Part shown: one piece after another, positions 44,866 through 53,600 of the stretch
Layout of the letters: each line of letters begins with the position of its first letter
Numbering within the stretch: the first letter of the stretch is position 1
Source of the DNA: CAZIKF01 sp964539825
Lineage (GTDB): Bacteria; Muiribacteriota; UBA6191
Direction of reading: 5' to 3'
Assembly: GCA_964539825.1 (NCBI GenBank)
Contig: CAZIKF010000002.1
Span: 1-64,000 of the forward strand
DNA: 64,000 bases
Translations under genes and position numbers: made by a program
Notes under the pieces: generated by a model
Told to the model about the DNA's origin: nothing
The model's database searches: none
Seen by the model: only the letters and a program-made list of their open reading frames with translations

Positions 44866-46695
44866 TTATTCCCCGATTACCGACTCTGGCCTCTCATTGT
44901 TAAAAACCTTATAAAATTGAAAGCCTCGCTGTATGGTACATACCTGAATCTCCCTATAGGTATCAGGATCCGTCTCAAGAATACTACCCTCAGGGAGAGA
45001 GTTGATATCAAGATAATCAAGGCTCAAACCACCTCGGATTTTAAACGGAGAATTTGCCTTCAAAGTACCCTTTTTTGAACTGGCTGACGGAAATGAATGT
45101 GCTTGTAGATAAGCCTCAATCCAATCTGAGGTGTCAATTTGAATTGGAGCTGAAAAACCACTCTTAGACCGGGTAACGATCATCAAGAAAGCGTTAGGAT
45201 CGGTCGGATCGCGTGAGATGGGAGCAGTCAGAAGAACTTTACCCATCACCACTATGACCCCCTGTCCTCGATAACGCATAGGTCGATCAATCACCATATC
45301 CCCCATTACTCCGGAGATTCCATCAAGGAAAAGTAATGAATGGCTCTGGAAGTCGATAGAGTGCTCCATCAAAAAGTAACTCCAGGGTTTTATCTTGCCT
45401 ATTTCGGGATAGATCTCCGAGTAGGCCTGCACCTCTCTAAAGGGTGCATAATTCTTGCGAGAGTCTTCACTAGTTTTTTCATAGGGTTCAATTCCCTGAA
45501 ACAGTCGCCAACCCGCGAACCGCCGTAAGGGATCTGGTTGAAATAACTGGGCTACCGGAACGCTGTGGGTAGTCAGGAAAGTACTTGTCTCCGGATCTAG
45601 TTCAACTCCTCCTACAGGATAGGTAGCGGTGGTATGGAGCAAGTATTTCTGAAAGGCTTTTCCTTCCAGGGGAAGACCCACCCCCACTGGAGAATCTACT
45701 CGCAAATTCCATACGTCACTATGGGCTGTATAATCTTCTTGAAGGCGATACAGAATCTGAGGTGTTGGTACAGCCTGAAAATAGGAGCGCAGCCAGCCCA
45801 GGGCCCGGTTTTCCCCTATGCTTCGATCCACACTATCCTTCCCGGTGATTCTTTTGAAGCGCGGATCCCACCAGATAACATCCATTAATACTCGGTTTCT
45901 ATCTCTCTCAAAAGATCCCTGAAAGGGATCCATATCCTCGATGCTAATCTCTTCATCTACAGGAGTTCCCCATCGATCCAGATAATCCTTTTCAACGCTG
46001 CCGGGTAGGATGCGATAGGGCCTGACATCATTTTGGGTATCCAAATCTCCACCCAGAAATATCCTCCCGTAGTCCAGCTTGGGACTGGTTCTTCTTAAGG
46101 TGAGCTGGACCTCTGAAACACTGGACTGAGAAGGGGTGAGCGGACGTTCTTTAAGAAACAACAAATAAGGAGTTAGTGATCTCCCTCCCCCAAGGTTTAC
46201 ATATCGAATTCCCCTGTTTGCGGAGATACGGCGCACTAAGGCCTTGGATCCCATACGCTGAGCAGTGACTTTCACGGTTACTGTAATCCTCAGTACACCA
46301 GTCAAATCTCCACTGGTAAGAAGCTCTTCCCCTCCCTTCGAAAGGGGTATGAGTTTGCCTTCTATGAGAACATCATTGGCTCCAAGCCCGAGACCATAAC
46401 CGGTTTCCATCAGGTCCACGGAACGGGGAGTATAATCCAGTTTCACTCGGCGTCCCGCGGCTTTCAGTAGGAGATTCATATATCGATCCGGATTCCGGTC
46501 CACTTCATGAAACGCCTCCTGGATGATAGATTCCGCCAGAAAGTAAGTAATCTCACCCCAGAAGATTCGACGAGACATGAGCTTACCCTGGCGGGAACTG
46601 AGGCTGTAAACTGAGGCCATAACCGCCAGGATTCCAATAACAAATACCGCTATAGGAATAACCATCCCTTTGCGGATTACAAGATAGGGAATCAT
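44866..46695 (-). CDS. Pilus-assembly-like (PilX/GspK-like) membrane protein
   Basis: 609 residues. A short N-terminus is followed by one hydrophobic helix (MVIPIAVFVIGILAVMASVY, about residues 10-29) and then SSRQGKLMSRRIFWGEITYF, the pattern of PilX/GspK-type proteins. The Glu at +5 is not seen, so it may not be processed as a pilin. The large remaining part is beta-rich, with a parallel-strand feel near the C-terminus (SIDFQSHSLLFLDGISGVMG, GDMVIDRPMRYRGQGVIVVM). The stop-start overlap with the gene at 46692 is ATGA, so they are coupled. Confidence 0.6.
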   Translation of the reverse strand: MIPYLVIRKGMVIPIAVFVIGILAVMASVYSLSSRQGKLMSRRIFWGEITYFLAESIIQEAFHEVDRNPDRYMNLLLKAAGRRVKLDYTPRSVDLMETGYGLGLGANDVLIEGKLIPLSKGGEELLTSGDLTGVLRITVTVKVTAQRMGSKALVRRISANRGIRYVNLGGGRSLTPYLLFLKERPLTPSQSSVSEVQLTLRRTSPKLDYGRIFLGGDLDTQNDVRPYRILPGSVEKDYLDRWGTPVDEEISIEDMDPFQGSFERDRNRVLMDVIWWDPRFKRITGKDSVDRSIGENRALGWLRSYFQAVPTPQILYRLQEDYTAHSDVWNLRVDSPVGVGLPLEGKAFQKYLLHTTATYPVGGVELDPETSTFLTTHSVPVAQLFQPDPLRRFAGWRLFQGIEPYEKTSEDSRKNYAPFREVQAYSEIYPEIGKIKPWSYFLMEHSIDFQSHSLLFLDGISGVMGDMVIDRPMRYRGQGVIVVMGKVLLTAPISRDPTDPNAFLMIVTRSKSGFSAPIQIDTSDWIEAYLQAHSFPSASSKKGTLKANSPFKIRGGLSLDYLDINSLPEGSILETDPDTYREIQVCTIQRGFQFYKVFNNERPESVIGE

Positions 46696-47483
46696 TTAGA
46701 GCGCTGAGTTGAAACTCCTGAAAGAAAGATCTCTCCTTTTCGAAGCTCTATCTTTGACGGTGTAACCTGGATCCCATCCATCAGGTTGGACAGGGAGTGT
46801 TCTAGACCCCCCGTTTCCTGGCCTAAACGACTGTTAAACATTTGCATGAAGACATCAGCAACCCGGATGGAACCAAGGGAAAACTCATTCACTCGCAGAG
46901 TTTTGATCCCGTCATCAAAAAGAAAGTTCATATCGCCTTGTATATTGAGGTAATCCAAGGTCTCCAGACTTTCTTTAAAAACAGGGGGCATGTGAGCGGG
47001 AATTCTTTGGACCAGTAATTCTCCCGGAATACTGGCACTGAACTTCACGCGGTCTTTATCAAATTCAAGGTTATAGTGACGAATATCCCAACTTGCCAAA
47101 TCCTGCTTTAGAAAGGACAGAATCTCTGGTGCGGTTGCGACCAGGTCAAACGGATATTCATCCTGAACATTTTGAAATCCCTGCGCCAGTTCGCCTTGTT
47201 TTTGCAAAAAAGAATTATAGGCATCGGCATCAAAAATTACCTCCTGAGCCAGAGGTTTTTCGCTATTGAAAACGGAGACAACCGTTCTCCCCAGCTTGCG
47301 AACTAGAACCTGATGCTCTTCTAGAAACGCCCGCGGATCTTTAGACATCTCCATTGCGAAATAAATGGATCCCCCCAGGATCGCAATGCTCACGAGAAAC
47401 GAGAGGATGGAAAAAACAGCGATAATAGTCCCGCACCCGATACCACCACGGTTTTTGTGATCACGATTTTTTGAAAAATTCAA
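46692..47483 (-). CDS. Single-span membrane protein of unknown function
   Basis: 263 residues. A basic N-terminus, Gly-rich RGGIGCG, then one transmembrane helix (about residues 20-46, TIIAVFSILSFLVSIAILGG), leaving a periplasmic domain of about 215 residues that starts with a helical EEHQVLVRKLGRTVVSV. No family recognised. It overlaps tsaB by 23 bases at its start and the PilX-like gene by 4 bases at its end, so it is translated within that operon. Confidence 0.6.
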   Translation of the reverse strand: MNFSKNRDHKNRGGIGCGTIIAVFSILSFLVSIAILGGSIYFAMEMSKDPRAFLEEHQVLVRKLGRTVVSVFNSEKPLAQEVIFDADAYNSFLQKQGELAQGFQNVQDEYPFDLVATAPEILSFLKQDLASWDIRHYNLEFDKDRVKFSASIPGELLVQRIPAHMPPVFKESLETLDYLNIQGDMNFLFDDGIKTLRVNEFSLGSIRVADVFMQMFNSRLGQETGGLEHSLSNLMDGIQVTPSKIELRKGEIFLSGVSTQRSK

Positions 47484-48090
47484 CTTGGCTCGCCTCCGTC
47501 TTTTTCAAATTCATTTCAGCAGTGGATTTCTTAAGATATAGTGGCTCAATCTCATCTTCGAGCCTTCCATTCTTCCTTAATCGGGGTAATGAATCCGCAC
47601 TTAAACCCTCAAGAGTAAGGAAGTTGTCCAGGCAATGCTGCTTCGGTCCTAAATAGTAAACATTTTCCAGCCCTTTTGCTTTCTCTCTTGAAATCACTTC
47701 AAACTCCCACCGATCTGAAATCCTTTGAGCCATAAAAAATTCATTCTGAAATGCGTAGATGGTATAGAAAGCCCCAAATGGAACCCCTGCCTCTAAATCC
47801 ATAAGATCAAATGTAGTGAAGGAACGAAGAGAAACCTCCGAAGAAAACGCTAATCCCTGGGCAAATACAGTGCCTACCTTGATACCTGTAAAAGATCCGG
47901 GGCCCCGGTTGAAAAAAATGGCCTCAACCTGATCTATTGACCTCCCAGATTGCTGGAATAGATCCTCTACATAATGAAAGAGAAGTTTGGAGCCTGACTT
48001 AATGGGTCCTTCCTTCGAAAAAACCTGGGACTCAAGTTCCAGAGATACTTTGAGGACCGGCGTTACCGTATCTATATAGAGGATAGCCAT
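47461..48090 (-). CDS. tsaB: tRNA t6A biosynthesis protein TsaB
   Basis: 209 residues. TsaB is the scaffold partner of TsaD and TsaE in making threonylcarbamoyladenosine at position 37 of ANN-decoding tRNAs. The signature FFNRGPGSFTGIKVGTVFAQGLAFS is present (about residues 60-85), after the ILYIDTVTPVLKVSLE start and with the late IEPLYLKKS that corresponds to PxYLR in the family. The ASKHA-type N-terminal lobe is present and the C-terminal lobe is short, as usual. It lies 14 bases after the EcsC-like gene. TsaD and TsaE are not in this window. Confidence 0.88.
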   Translation of the reverse strand: MAILYIDTVTPVLKVSLELESQVFSKEGPIKSGSKLLFHYVEDLFQQSGRSIDQVEAIFFNRGPGSFTGIKVGTVFAQGLAFSSEVSLRSFTTFDLMDLEAGVPFGAFYTIYAFQNEFFMAQRISDRWEFEVISREKAKGLENVYYLGPKQHCLDNFLTLEGLSADSLPRLRKNGRLEDEIEPLYLKKSTAEMNLKKTEASQVEFFKKS

Positions 48091-48104
48091 TGATCAAAGC
48101 CAAC

Positions 48105-49151
48105 CTATGCTTCTGCCTCCGCTTCAGACCCGTTTTCTCTTATTTTCCGTAAGTCATTTTGGGTGAGCCCAAAAGCCCTGGTCACGAACTCTAGATAATT
48201 CTCCTGCTTGGAGGAAGATCCACCTTCCAGGATTTTCAGTCCCTGCTTGAGTACATAAACCTTATCCTCTTCTGTCATTTGGCGGATGTCTTTGATTGCT
48301 ATGGGAGTAATATCAGTCTTTTCCAGATCTTCCTGGTAGTTCTCTCTTTCTTCCTTGGAATATCCAAAAATATCCAGGGAATCATCAATTTTTTCCCTGG
48401 TGGATTCTGAGATACTTCCACCCATCTTGGCCAGATTTACCATCATTTGAACAGACGCTCTTTTGGTGACTTCCAAATTTGTGCTGGATTGACCATGAAC
48501 CCTGATAAATTCCGCTTTATTTCTGAAAAAGTCGATTCCTAGTTTCCCGATAGATCGGGTTCCTAGAAAATTTACTCCTCCACTGAGGGCGATCCCGATT
48601 CCGGGAATCAATGCCAAGAGCTTCTTGCGAAAAAACTTCATTCCTAGCTGAACACCTACTCGAATCAGAATTTTTCGAGATAAAACATCCACCTGAAGCT
48701 TATCTAAATCCTCGAATACATCTCGTGCAAAGGGGGCTCGGTCTTTATCTCTGGCAACCACCATTAAGAGGGAAATTACATCCTTCTTTCTCTGTAGGCT
48801 GTCTGCATCTTGCTCAAAGAGAAAAGAAAACTTCATCAGCATTTTCATTTCTTCGCGCAGGGTGAAGCAATAATCCCCAATAAGGGTAGCAATCATTGCC
48901 GTCCAGCCGATTCCGGGAACGAGATCAGGAAGTGCGGCGCTGGAACCGATTACCGCAGTAACTTTTGAGGCATCCTTTATAACTTCATTAGCCAGGGCTG
49001 TTTCATTTAGATTTGGAAAGGACTTTCTCAGCCCATCTAGCTCCTCCTCCATATCATCCACGGTATCAAAGACTTTAAGAAAGACTTCTTCAACCCTAGA
49101 CTCTAATTCCTTTTCCACTTCTTCCCAGGGAATTTTAAATTTATTGAACAT
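48105..49151 (-). CDS. EcsC-like / DUF697-like protein
   Basis: 348 residues. A helical N-terminus leads to two hydrophobic, Gly/Pro-containing segments: AALPDLVPGIGWTAMIATLIGD (about residues 74-95, read in part) and LLALIPGIGIALSGGVNFLGT (about 180-200). The PGIG hairpins and the surrounding helices match EcsC/DUF697-type proteins, thought to sit at membranes. The function is not known. A charged C-terminal part ends in a Glu/Ala tail. It is the first gene of the operon with tsaB. Confidence 0.65.
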   Translation of the reverse strand: MFNKFKIPWEEVEKELESRVEEVFLKVFDTVDDMEEELDGLRKSFPNLNETALANEVIKDASKVTAVIGSSAALPDLVPGIGWTAMIATLIGDYCFTLREEMKMLMKFSFLFEQDADSLQRKKDVISLLMVVARDKDRAPFARDVFEDLDKLQVDVLSRKILIRVGVQLGMKFFRKKLLALIPGIGIALSGGVNFLGTRSIGKLGIDFFRNKAEFIRVHGQSSTNLEVTKRASVQMMVNLAKMGGSISESTREKIDDSLDIFGYSKEERENYQEDLEKTDITPIAIKDIRQMTEEDKVYVLKQGLKILEGGSSSKQENYLEFVTRAFGLTQNDLRKIRENGSEAEAEA

Positions 49152-49245
49152 TTTTGCCCTCCGGAGTTGTTCATGTCATACCCGATCAAGGGTACCATAG
49201 GGCCGGGCATGCCTCGACCGATGGGTCCACATTAAAGGATAGACT

Positions 49246-49275
49246 GGATCTCCGGGTCAAGCCCGAAGATGACGG
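49246..49275 (+). repeat. REP-like palindromic repeat, partial copy
   Basis: A 30-base piece (GGATCTCCGGGTCAAGCCCG followed by AAGATGACGG) of the 84-bp unit, 33 bases before structured RNA copy 4 and in the same relative orientation as the tandem array before copy 3. Confidence 0.7.
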
Positions 49276-49308
49276 TATCTTTTCGAGGACGGAGTATTCA
49301 ACAAACAA

Positions 49309-49474
49309 GTGAGTCGAGAGCCGGTACGTGGTGTGTCCTTGGGTGCCCGGGGGTGGTGCATGGGAGTAGATCGGGACGACGGGCGATGCCAAAGCATCGT
49401 TCTAGGAGTGATCTACTTTCAGGCGCCGCTCCCGGGTGCCTAAGGACACACCTAAGTACCGGTTCTCGGATCAC
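49309..49474 (+). ncRNA. Structured RNA element, copy 4
   Basis: 166 bases. P1 (49309-49327 with 49456-49474) has one mismatch. P2 is the longest, GGTGTGTCCTTGGGTGCCCG paired with the CGGGTGCCTAAGGACACACC arm, fully paired with G-U pairs in plus sense. GGTGGTGC/GCGCCGCT extends it; AGTAGATC/GATCTACT and CGATGC-CAAA-GCATCG form the inner part. CTAAG sits between the 3' arms of P2 and P1 as in the other copies. The element ends at 49474; the TAG of the convergent DUF494-like gene occupies 49475-49477. The left flank CAACAAACAA is shared with the region before the GTGAGTCGAGA remnant at copy 2. Confidence 0.74.
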
Positions 49475-49951
49475 CTAATTCAGAAGAATATCGCTCTTCT
49501 CAGGTGAAACCAGGAACTCCAGGTACTGCCCAACCTCAGGACGATAAGCCTTGAGGAGATTCCAGAAATCCTCATCATCGCCAAAACCGCTCCTGGTCTC
49601 AAAATAACCATAGATCAAATAATCAAGATCTGCCGGGGTGAGCAATTGGTGGTATTGAAGCTGGGTGAGACGAAATGCTATTTCTGGTCCAAGTTCTCGC
49701 GCCTCTTCATCGGTAATATGCCTGATCCGGTGCGGCTTCTCCTCAGGAGATGCCATTTTTCGGTTCACCAATAGATTATAAAGAATAGTGAAGGCTTGCT
49801 GAATCTCTTCTTCATCCAGTCCCTGTTCCAAAAGCTGCTCGATGAATTCATGGTCAATTTTTCGATCCGCCTCAAGAATGTTTCTTACAAACAATTCAAT
49901 AAATGTTAAAAACTGATGTACCAAGGATTTTCTCCAGTTCTCAGCAGACAC
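49475..49951 (-). CDS. DUF494/Smg-like protein
   Basis: 158 residues, mostly helical, no signal peptide. The order of motifs fits the Smg/DUF494 family: an N-terminal helix FLTFIELFVRNI, then a GLDEEEIQQAFTILYNLL segment, then RHITDEEARELGPEIAFRL (the family has an R-x-[FY]-T-x-E-E start here) and LTPADLDYLIYGYF. Family function is unclear. The gene ends immediately next to structured RNA copy 4 and its start faces the sigma-54 promoter region. Confidence 0.65.
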   Translation of the reverse strand: MSAENWRKSLVHQFLTFIELFVRNILEADRKIDHEFIEQLLEQGLDEEEIQQAFTILYNLLVNRKMASPEEKPHRIRHITDEEARELGPEIAFRLTQLQYHQLLTPADLDYLIYGYFETRSGFGDDEDFWNLLKAYRPEVGQYLEFLVSPEKSDILLN

Positions 49952-50078
49952 CCAAGCTTTGGAAACCGATAGACTACCGACGCTGGATCATAACCCTGCA
50001 AGGGCTGGAAAAGCAAGATTTTATCCTTTTGAAACCATCTAAATCACCCCGGAAATTGACTCAGGGGTGAGAGCGTAA

Positions 50079-50092
50079 TGACTTTTTGGTCA
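50079..50092 (+). promoter_or_regulatory. Dyad TGAC-N6-GTCA, candidate enhancer-binding site 1
   Basis: Perfect inverted repeat TGAC-TTTTTG-GTCA, about 150 bases upstream of the sigma-54 promoter core. Its partner is 66 bases downstream. This spacing and the position fit an upstream activating sequence for a bacterial enhancer-binding protein; the protein is not identified. Confidence 0.5.
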
Positions 50093-50144
50093 ACCTTTGA
50101 AGTGCCTTCAAATAGCGGGGTGCGCTAGATTTACGCAATGTTTA

Positions 50145-50158
50145 TGACCTTTTAGTCA
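50145..50158 (+). promoter_or_regulatory. Dyad TGAC-N6-GTCA, candidate enhancer-binding site 2
   Basis: Second perfect dyad TGAC-CTTTTA-GTCA, about 80 bases upstream of the sigma-54 core and 66 bases (about six helical turns) from site 1, so both would face the same side of the DNA. Confidence 0.5.
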
Positions 50159-50237
50159 GTATGCCAGATTGAAACCCTTAAGGCGGAAGGCCCTATTCCT
50201 GCGATTCTTCGATAACTTGGAGCGCGTTTCGCCGACT

Positions 50238-50253
50238 TGGCACACTCCCTGCA
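50238..50253 (+). promoter_or_regulatory. Sigma-54 (RpoN) promoter upstream of the second giant gene
   Basis: TGGCAC-ACTCC-CTGCA has GG (50239-50240) and GC (50251-50252) separated by ten bases, the exact -24/-12 spacing of sigma-54 promoters; only the first T of TTGCA differs. Transcription would begin near 50264 and run into the gene at 50693. Confidence 0.6.
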
Positions 50254-50263
50254 AGAAAGTAAG

Positions 50264-50692
50264 AGATATGGCGTGTACTATCAAGAAATTTCAGATTGAG
50301 GAAAAAGGGCTGCGAATTCGCTTTAACAATCTCCCCCCAAGACCTAATAAGGTCCTGGATGGAATCCGGACCATATTTGCGCTCCAGTATTTTCGTCTCT
50401 TGTTTCTATATAGTGCACTCAACTATGATCGCAATGTTGGTGAATTATCTCGAATCTAACCGGTGCCTGCAGGTTGTCCATGTTTAACCGTCCCTTTCGC
50501 TTGAAGGGGCAGGTAAATATTTGGGTAGACCTGTTCTTTTGCTGGTAAGATTTTTTTTGGGAGCGCAAAGGAATTCTGATTCTACGGATCTGGCTAAAAG
50601 AGTTAGCCCATCTTTAGACTCATCTTGGAGAGCGGCCTATCTATGGTCTCTCCAATATCCCCTTTGAGCCCGGTGAATAAATGGAGTTGCTT
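50264..50692 (+). other. Long untranslated leader of the second giant gene
   Basis: About 430 bases between the predicted start site and the ATG. Hairpins that can be read are CCCTT/AAGGG near 50490-50507, GGCTAA-AAGAG-TTAGCC at 50592-50608, and TTGGAGAG/CTCTCCAA at 50625-50655. None has a clear uridine tract, and I recognise no known riboswitch. The short frame in this stretch (50268-50459) has no ribosome binding site and starts only a few bases after the predicted transcript start, so I do not call it a gene. Confidence 0.4.
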
Positions 50693-53600
50693 ATGACACG
50701 GTCTTTTTCACAGGCTACTTTTACCCTAACTGTCTTTCTATGGATTTCCTGCCTATCCCTCTTTGGGGCGCCGGCATTTCGCATGGTGGACTTTCCCCTT
50801 GAGTCGGCAATAGTCGACATAGAACAATACCTTCAGCAGGAAGGGCTGGATAATCGGATTGAGGTGATCTGGTCCTATGAATCGGATGCCTGGCATTATT
50901 GGGCAAAATCCGACCGGTCCGATGTTCATACTCTGCTAAACAGTTTCGGTAAACTTACCGTCTTGCGTCTTGGCGCTGGCTACCTGGTGAAATTTAAGAC
51001 CGATTCCGCCACTGTTTCCCAGCAAGGCAAGAGCCTTTTTCATAATGCTGTGAGATTGGCTGACACCAAGCATGCTCTGGTCTCCTTTAACCTGAAGGAG
51101 CCCATTTCAGTTTCCGAACTGCTTTCACCAGCAAATATCAGCACTGGAAATCCAAGTGACATCACAGAGGCATGGATCTACGATCATGCTCACGACCATT
51201 GGGCTCTCTATTCACCCAATAAAAAACACAACAGACGCAACCAACACTCCCGAATTTCCATGATTCGACCAGGGGATGCTCTTTGGATTCAATCCAAAGT
51301 CCCTGGACTCGAAATTAGGATCCAAGATGACTCCCCTATTTTCACCATCCGGGGTACATCAGAACTCACCCCTCCCGCACCATCCAACCCTTCCGCATCC
51401 CGCTCAAGGATTTCTCCTTCATTACAGGGTATTGGTGATCTCACGGTCCAGGCAGACGAATCAACCTGCCTCTATGGCTCCGGTGACGAAATCGGTACCG
51501 CCAACCTCTACAGTATTAACGGAGATCTTCTCTCCTCCAGCAGGGTGAGTTGCCCCGAGACAGTTGGAGCTCAGTTGGACTTTGCATTGAACCTGTCTCA
51601 AGACTTCAAAAATCTCATCCAGGATCAACCCGCTCTGGCAAAAAATCTCATCGTAAAGATCACTCTCGATGATGGACGTGAGGAAAAAGGAATTATTTAC
51701 GACGATGTGACTTCCGTTATCGAAGGGACGGACCCGTCTCTAATTTATAATACGAGCGCTGAGTCCACCTTTGTAGCCATGGTTGCGGAAATGACCCTGG
51801 CACAAGAGTCCGGTCTACCAAACGACGCGATCACGTTAGGCGAGGAGGGCAATTCCGCCAACAACAAAGTGATCTCCCTCTCCCAGTTCTTTGTAGATGA
51901 TAAGGCACCCATCGACTTGAACAGATTTCAGCAACTGGTCTCAGATATGACGGGCTCCACCCAGGAGAGCTATATTTCATCCATGGTTGGTATTGTGGGT
52001 AGCCTGACCAACAATCCGGACATTGACGCCAATCTTCAGAACTCCGTCAATAGTCTTTTTGTAACCACCCCGCAGGACCCGACCCGTATTCAGGACTTGA
52101 TTGGCTCCACCCTTGAAGTAATCCAGTCCAATATCCTGATAGAGCAAGCGGCCATCCTTGAGGACACTGACAGCAATCCATTGGAAATCTGCGCGGATCA
52201 ACTCCTTGATATCGATGTTCAAACCCTGCAGCAGGATGGCACGGTCCACCTTATGGACGCGTGTAATATGGTTGAGGATCATGCGCGGCTGGCCATCGCC
52301 CTGGCTGGAGATCCATCAATGAAAGGTGTTGCGGTTGGAAAATTCCAAACTTTAGCCAATGAACTAAAGGCTACTACTCTTTCAGCAATTCTTACCAGTA
52401 GCGACCAATTTCCTCTTTTAACTTTAACCGCGAGACTCATCTCATTTCCAAGCCAGTTCGCCGATCGAATGCAGGCCAATGCAGATGCGTCCTCAGCCCT
52501 TGCGGCCATTCTTGGGCAGTCGGCAAAGACTCTTGCTGAGGCCCGGTCCCTGGATTCCCAGGTCACCCTGGTCAACAATAGTAGACAGAAGGATATTCTC
52601 AAGGCAATCGCTACTCTTGAAGCCGAAAATAAGAAACTGCAAAAGGTACTGACGATCGCGGAAGATCCCGACGAAATCGTTCGCCGGATGGCAGAATTCA
52701 TCTCCAACGGGGGAGATCCCGGCCAGGTCAACGAGATTTCAGATCTCCTGGAAGATACATTTCCAGACGACAGCTTTCTTGATTATGCTCAGTTGATTGT
52801 AGAAATCAAGGATCAGGTCTTTGATCCCACCCAGATCATCACCGACATGATCACTTCCTCTTCTGATCCTTTGATCGGGTTAAAGGTCTTCGCTGAAGCC
52901 ACCAACCTACTAACCCAGGATCAACTTGAGACCATTCTCAACACCAAGGAAATCAAGGACCAGTTCGCACTGGGAAGAAATATACTTGCAATAGCGGGCA
53001 AAGATGACGTAATCATCACAGGTCACTCACCCTATAACCTTGCTTTAGACGGGTCCCGATCTTTTGATCCCGCTGGAGATGCAAATCTTCGATACAGTTG
53101 GCAGGAAATCGACAAGATCCGGGGCGATGTTCTTAATGACATCGTCATAGACAGTAATTCCGCTCAAACAACCGCCCTGGTCACGGTTTCTCCTGGCTTT
53201 AGAACCTTTCGACTCACAGTTTCCAACGTGGACGGTAGTAGGGTGGCCGAGGATGAAGTTCGTTTTGAATTCTATCCTGACCCCGTACCGGTCGTTCAAA
53301 TTCAAGATGAATACCAGACATATGCCCTGGGTGAAATGGCCTCCATTATCGCCACAGCCTCTTTTTATCCTGATGGTGGTGGAATTAGCAACTTCGGTTA
53401 TGAACAAATTGAAGGAACCGCTGTCACTCTACAGGAGAGTGGAGGAGTTTTCACATTCACCGCTCCAGCTGAAGGGTTATATCATTTCAAGATCTCCGCT
53501 ACAAAGGTGATGCCACATATCACAGTCACCGGATACGCGGATGCTTTCGTACAGGTATATCAAAAGTTCAGCCCTGTAGTAGACGCAGGAGCTGAAACAA

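Noticed and set aside
50169..50459. 96-codon plus-strand frame near the sigma-54 promoter
   Set aside because: It spans the promoter itself. The inner ATG at 50268 would start about five bases after the predicted transcript start and has no ribosome binding site.
50490..50655. Leader hairpins as a c-di-GMP or other known riboswitch
   Set aside because: I looked for conserved GEMM and similar cores and saw only a weak GCGCAAAG resemblance without the surrounding helices.
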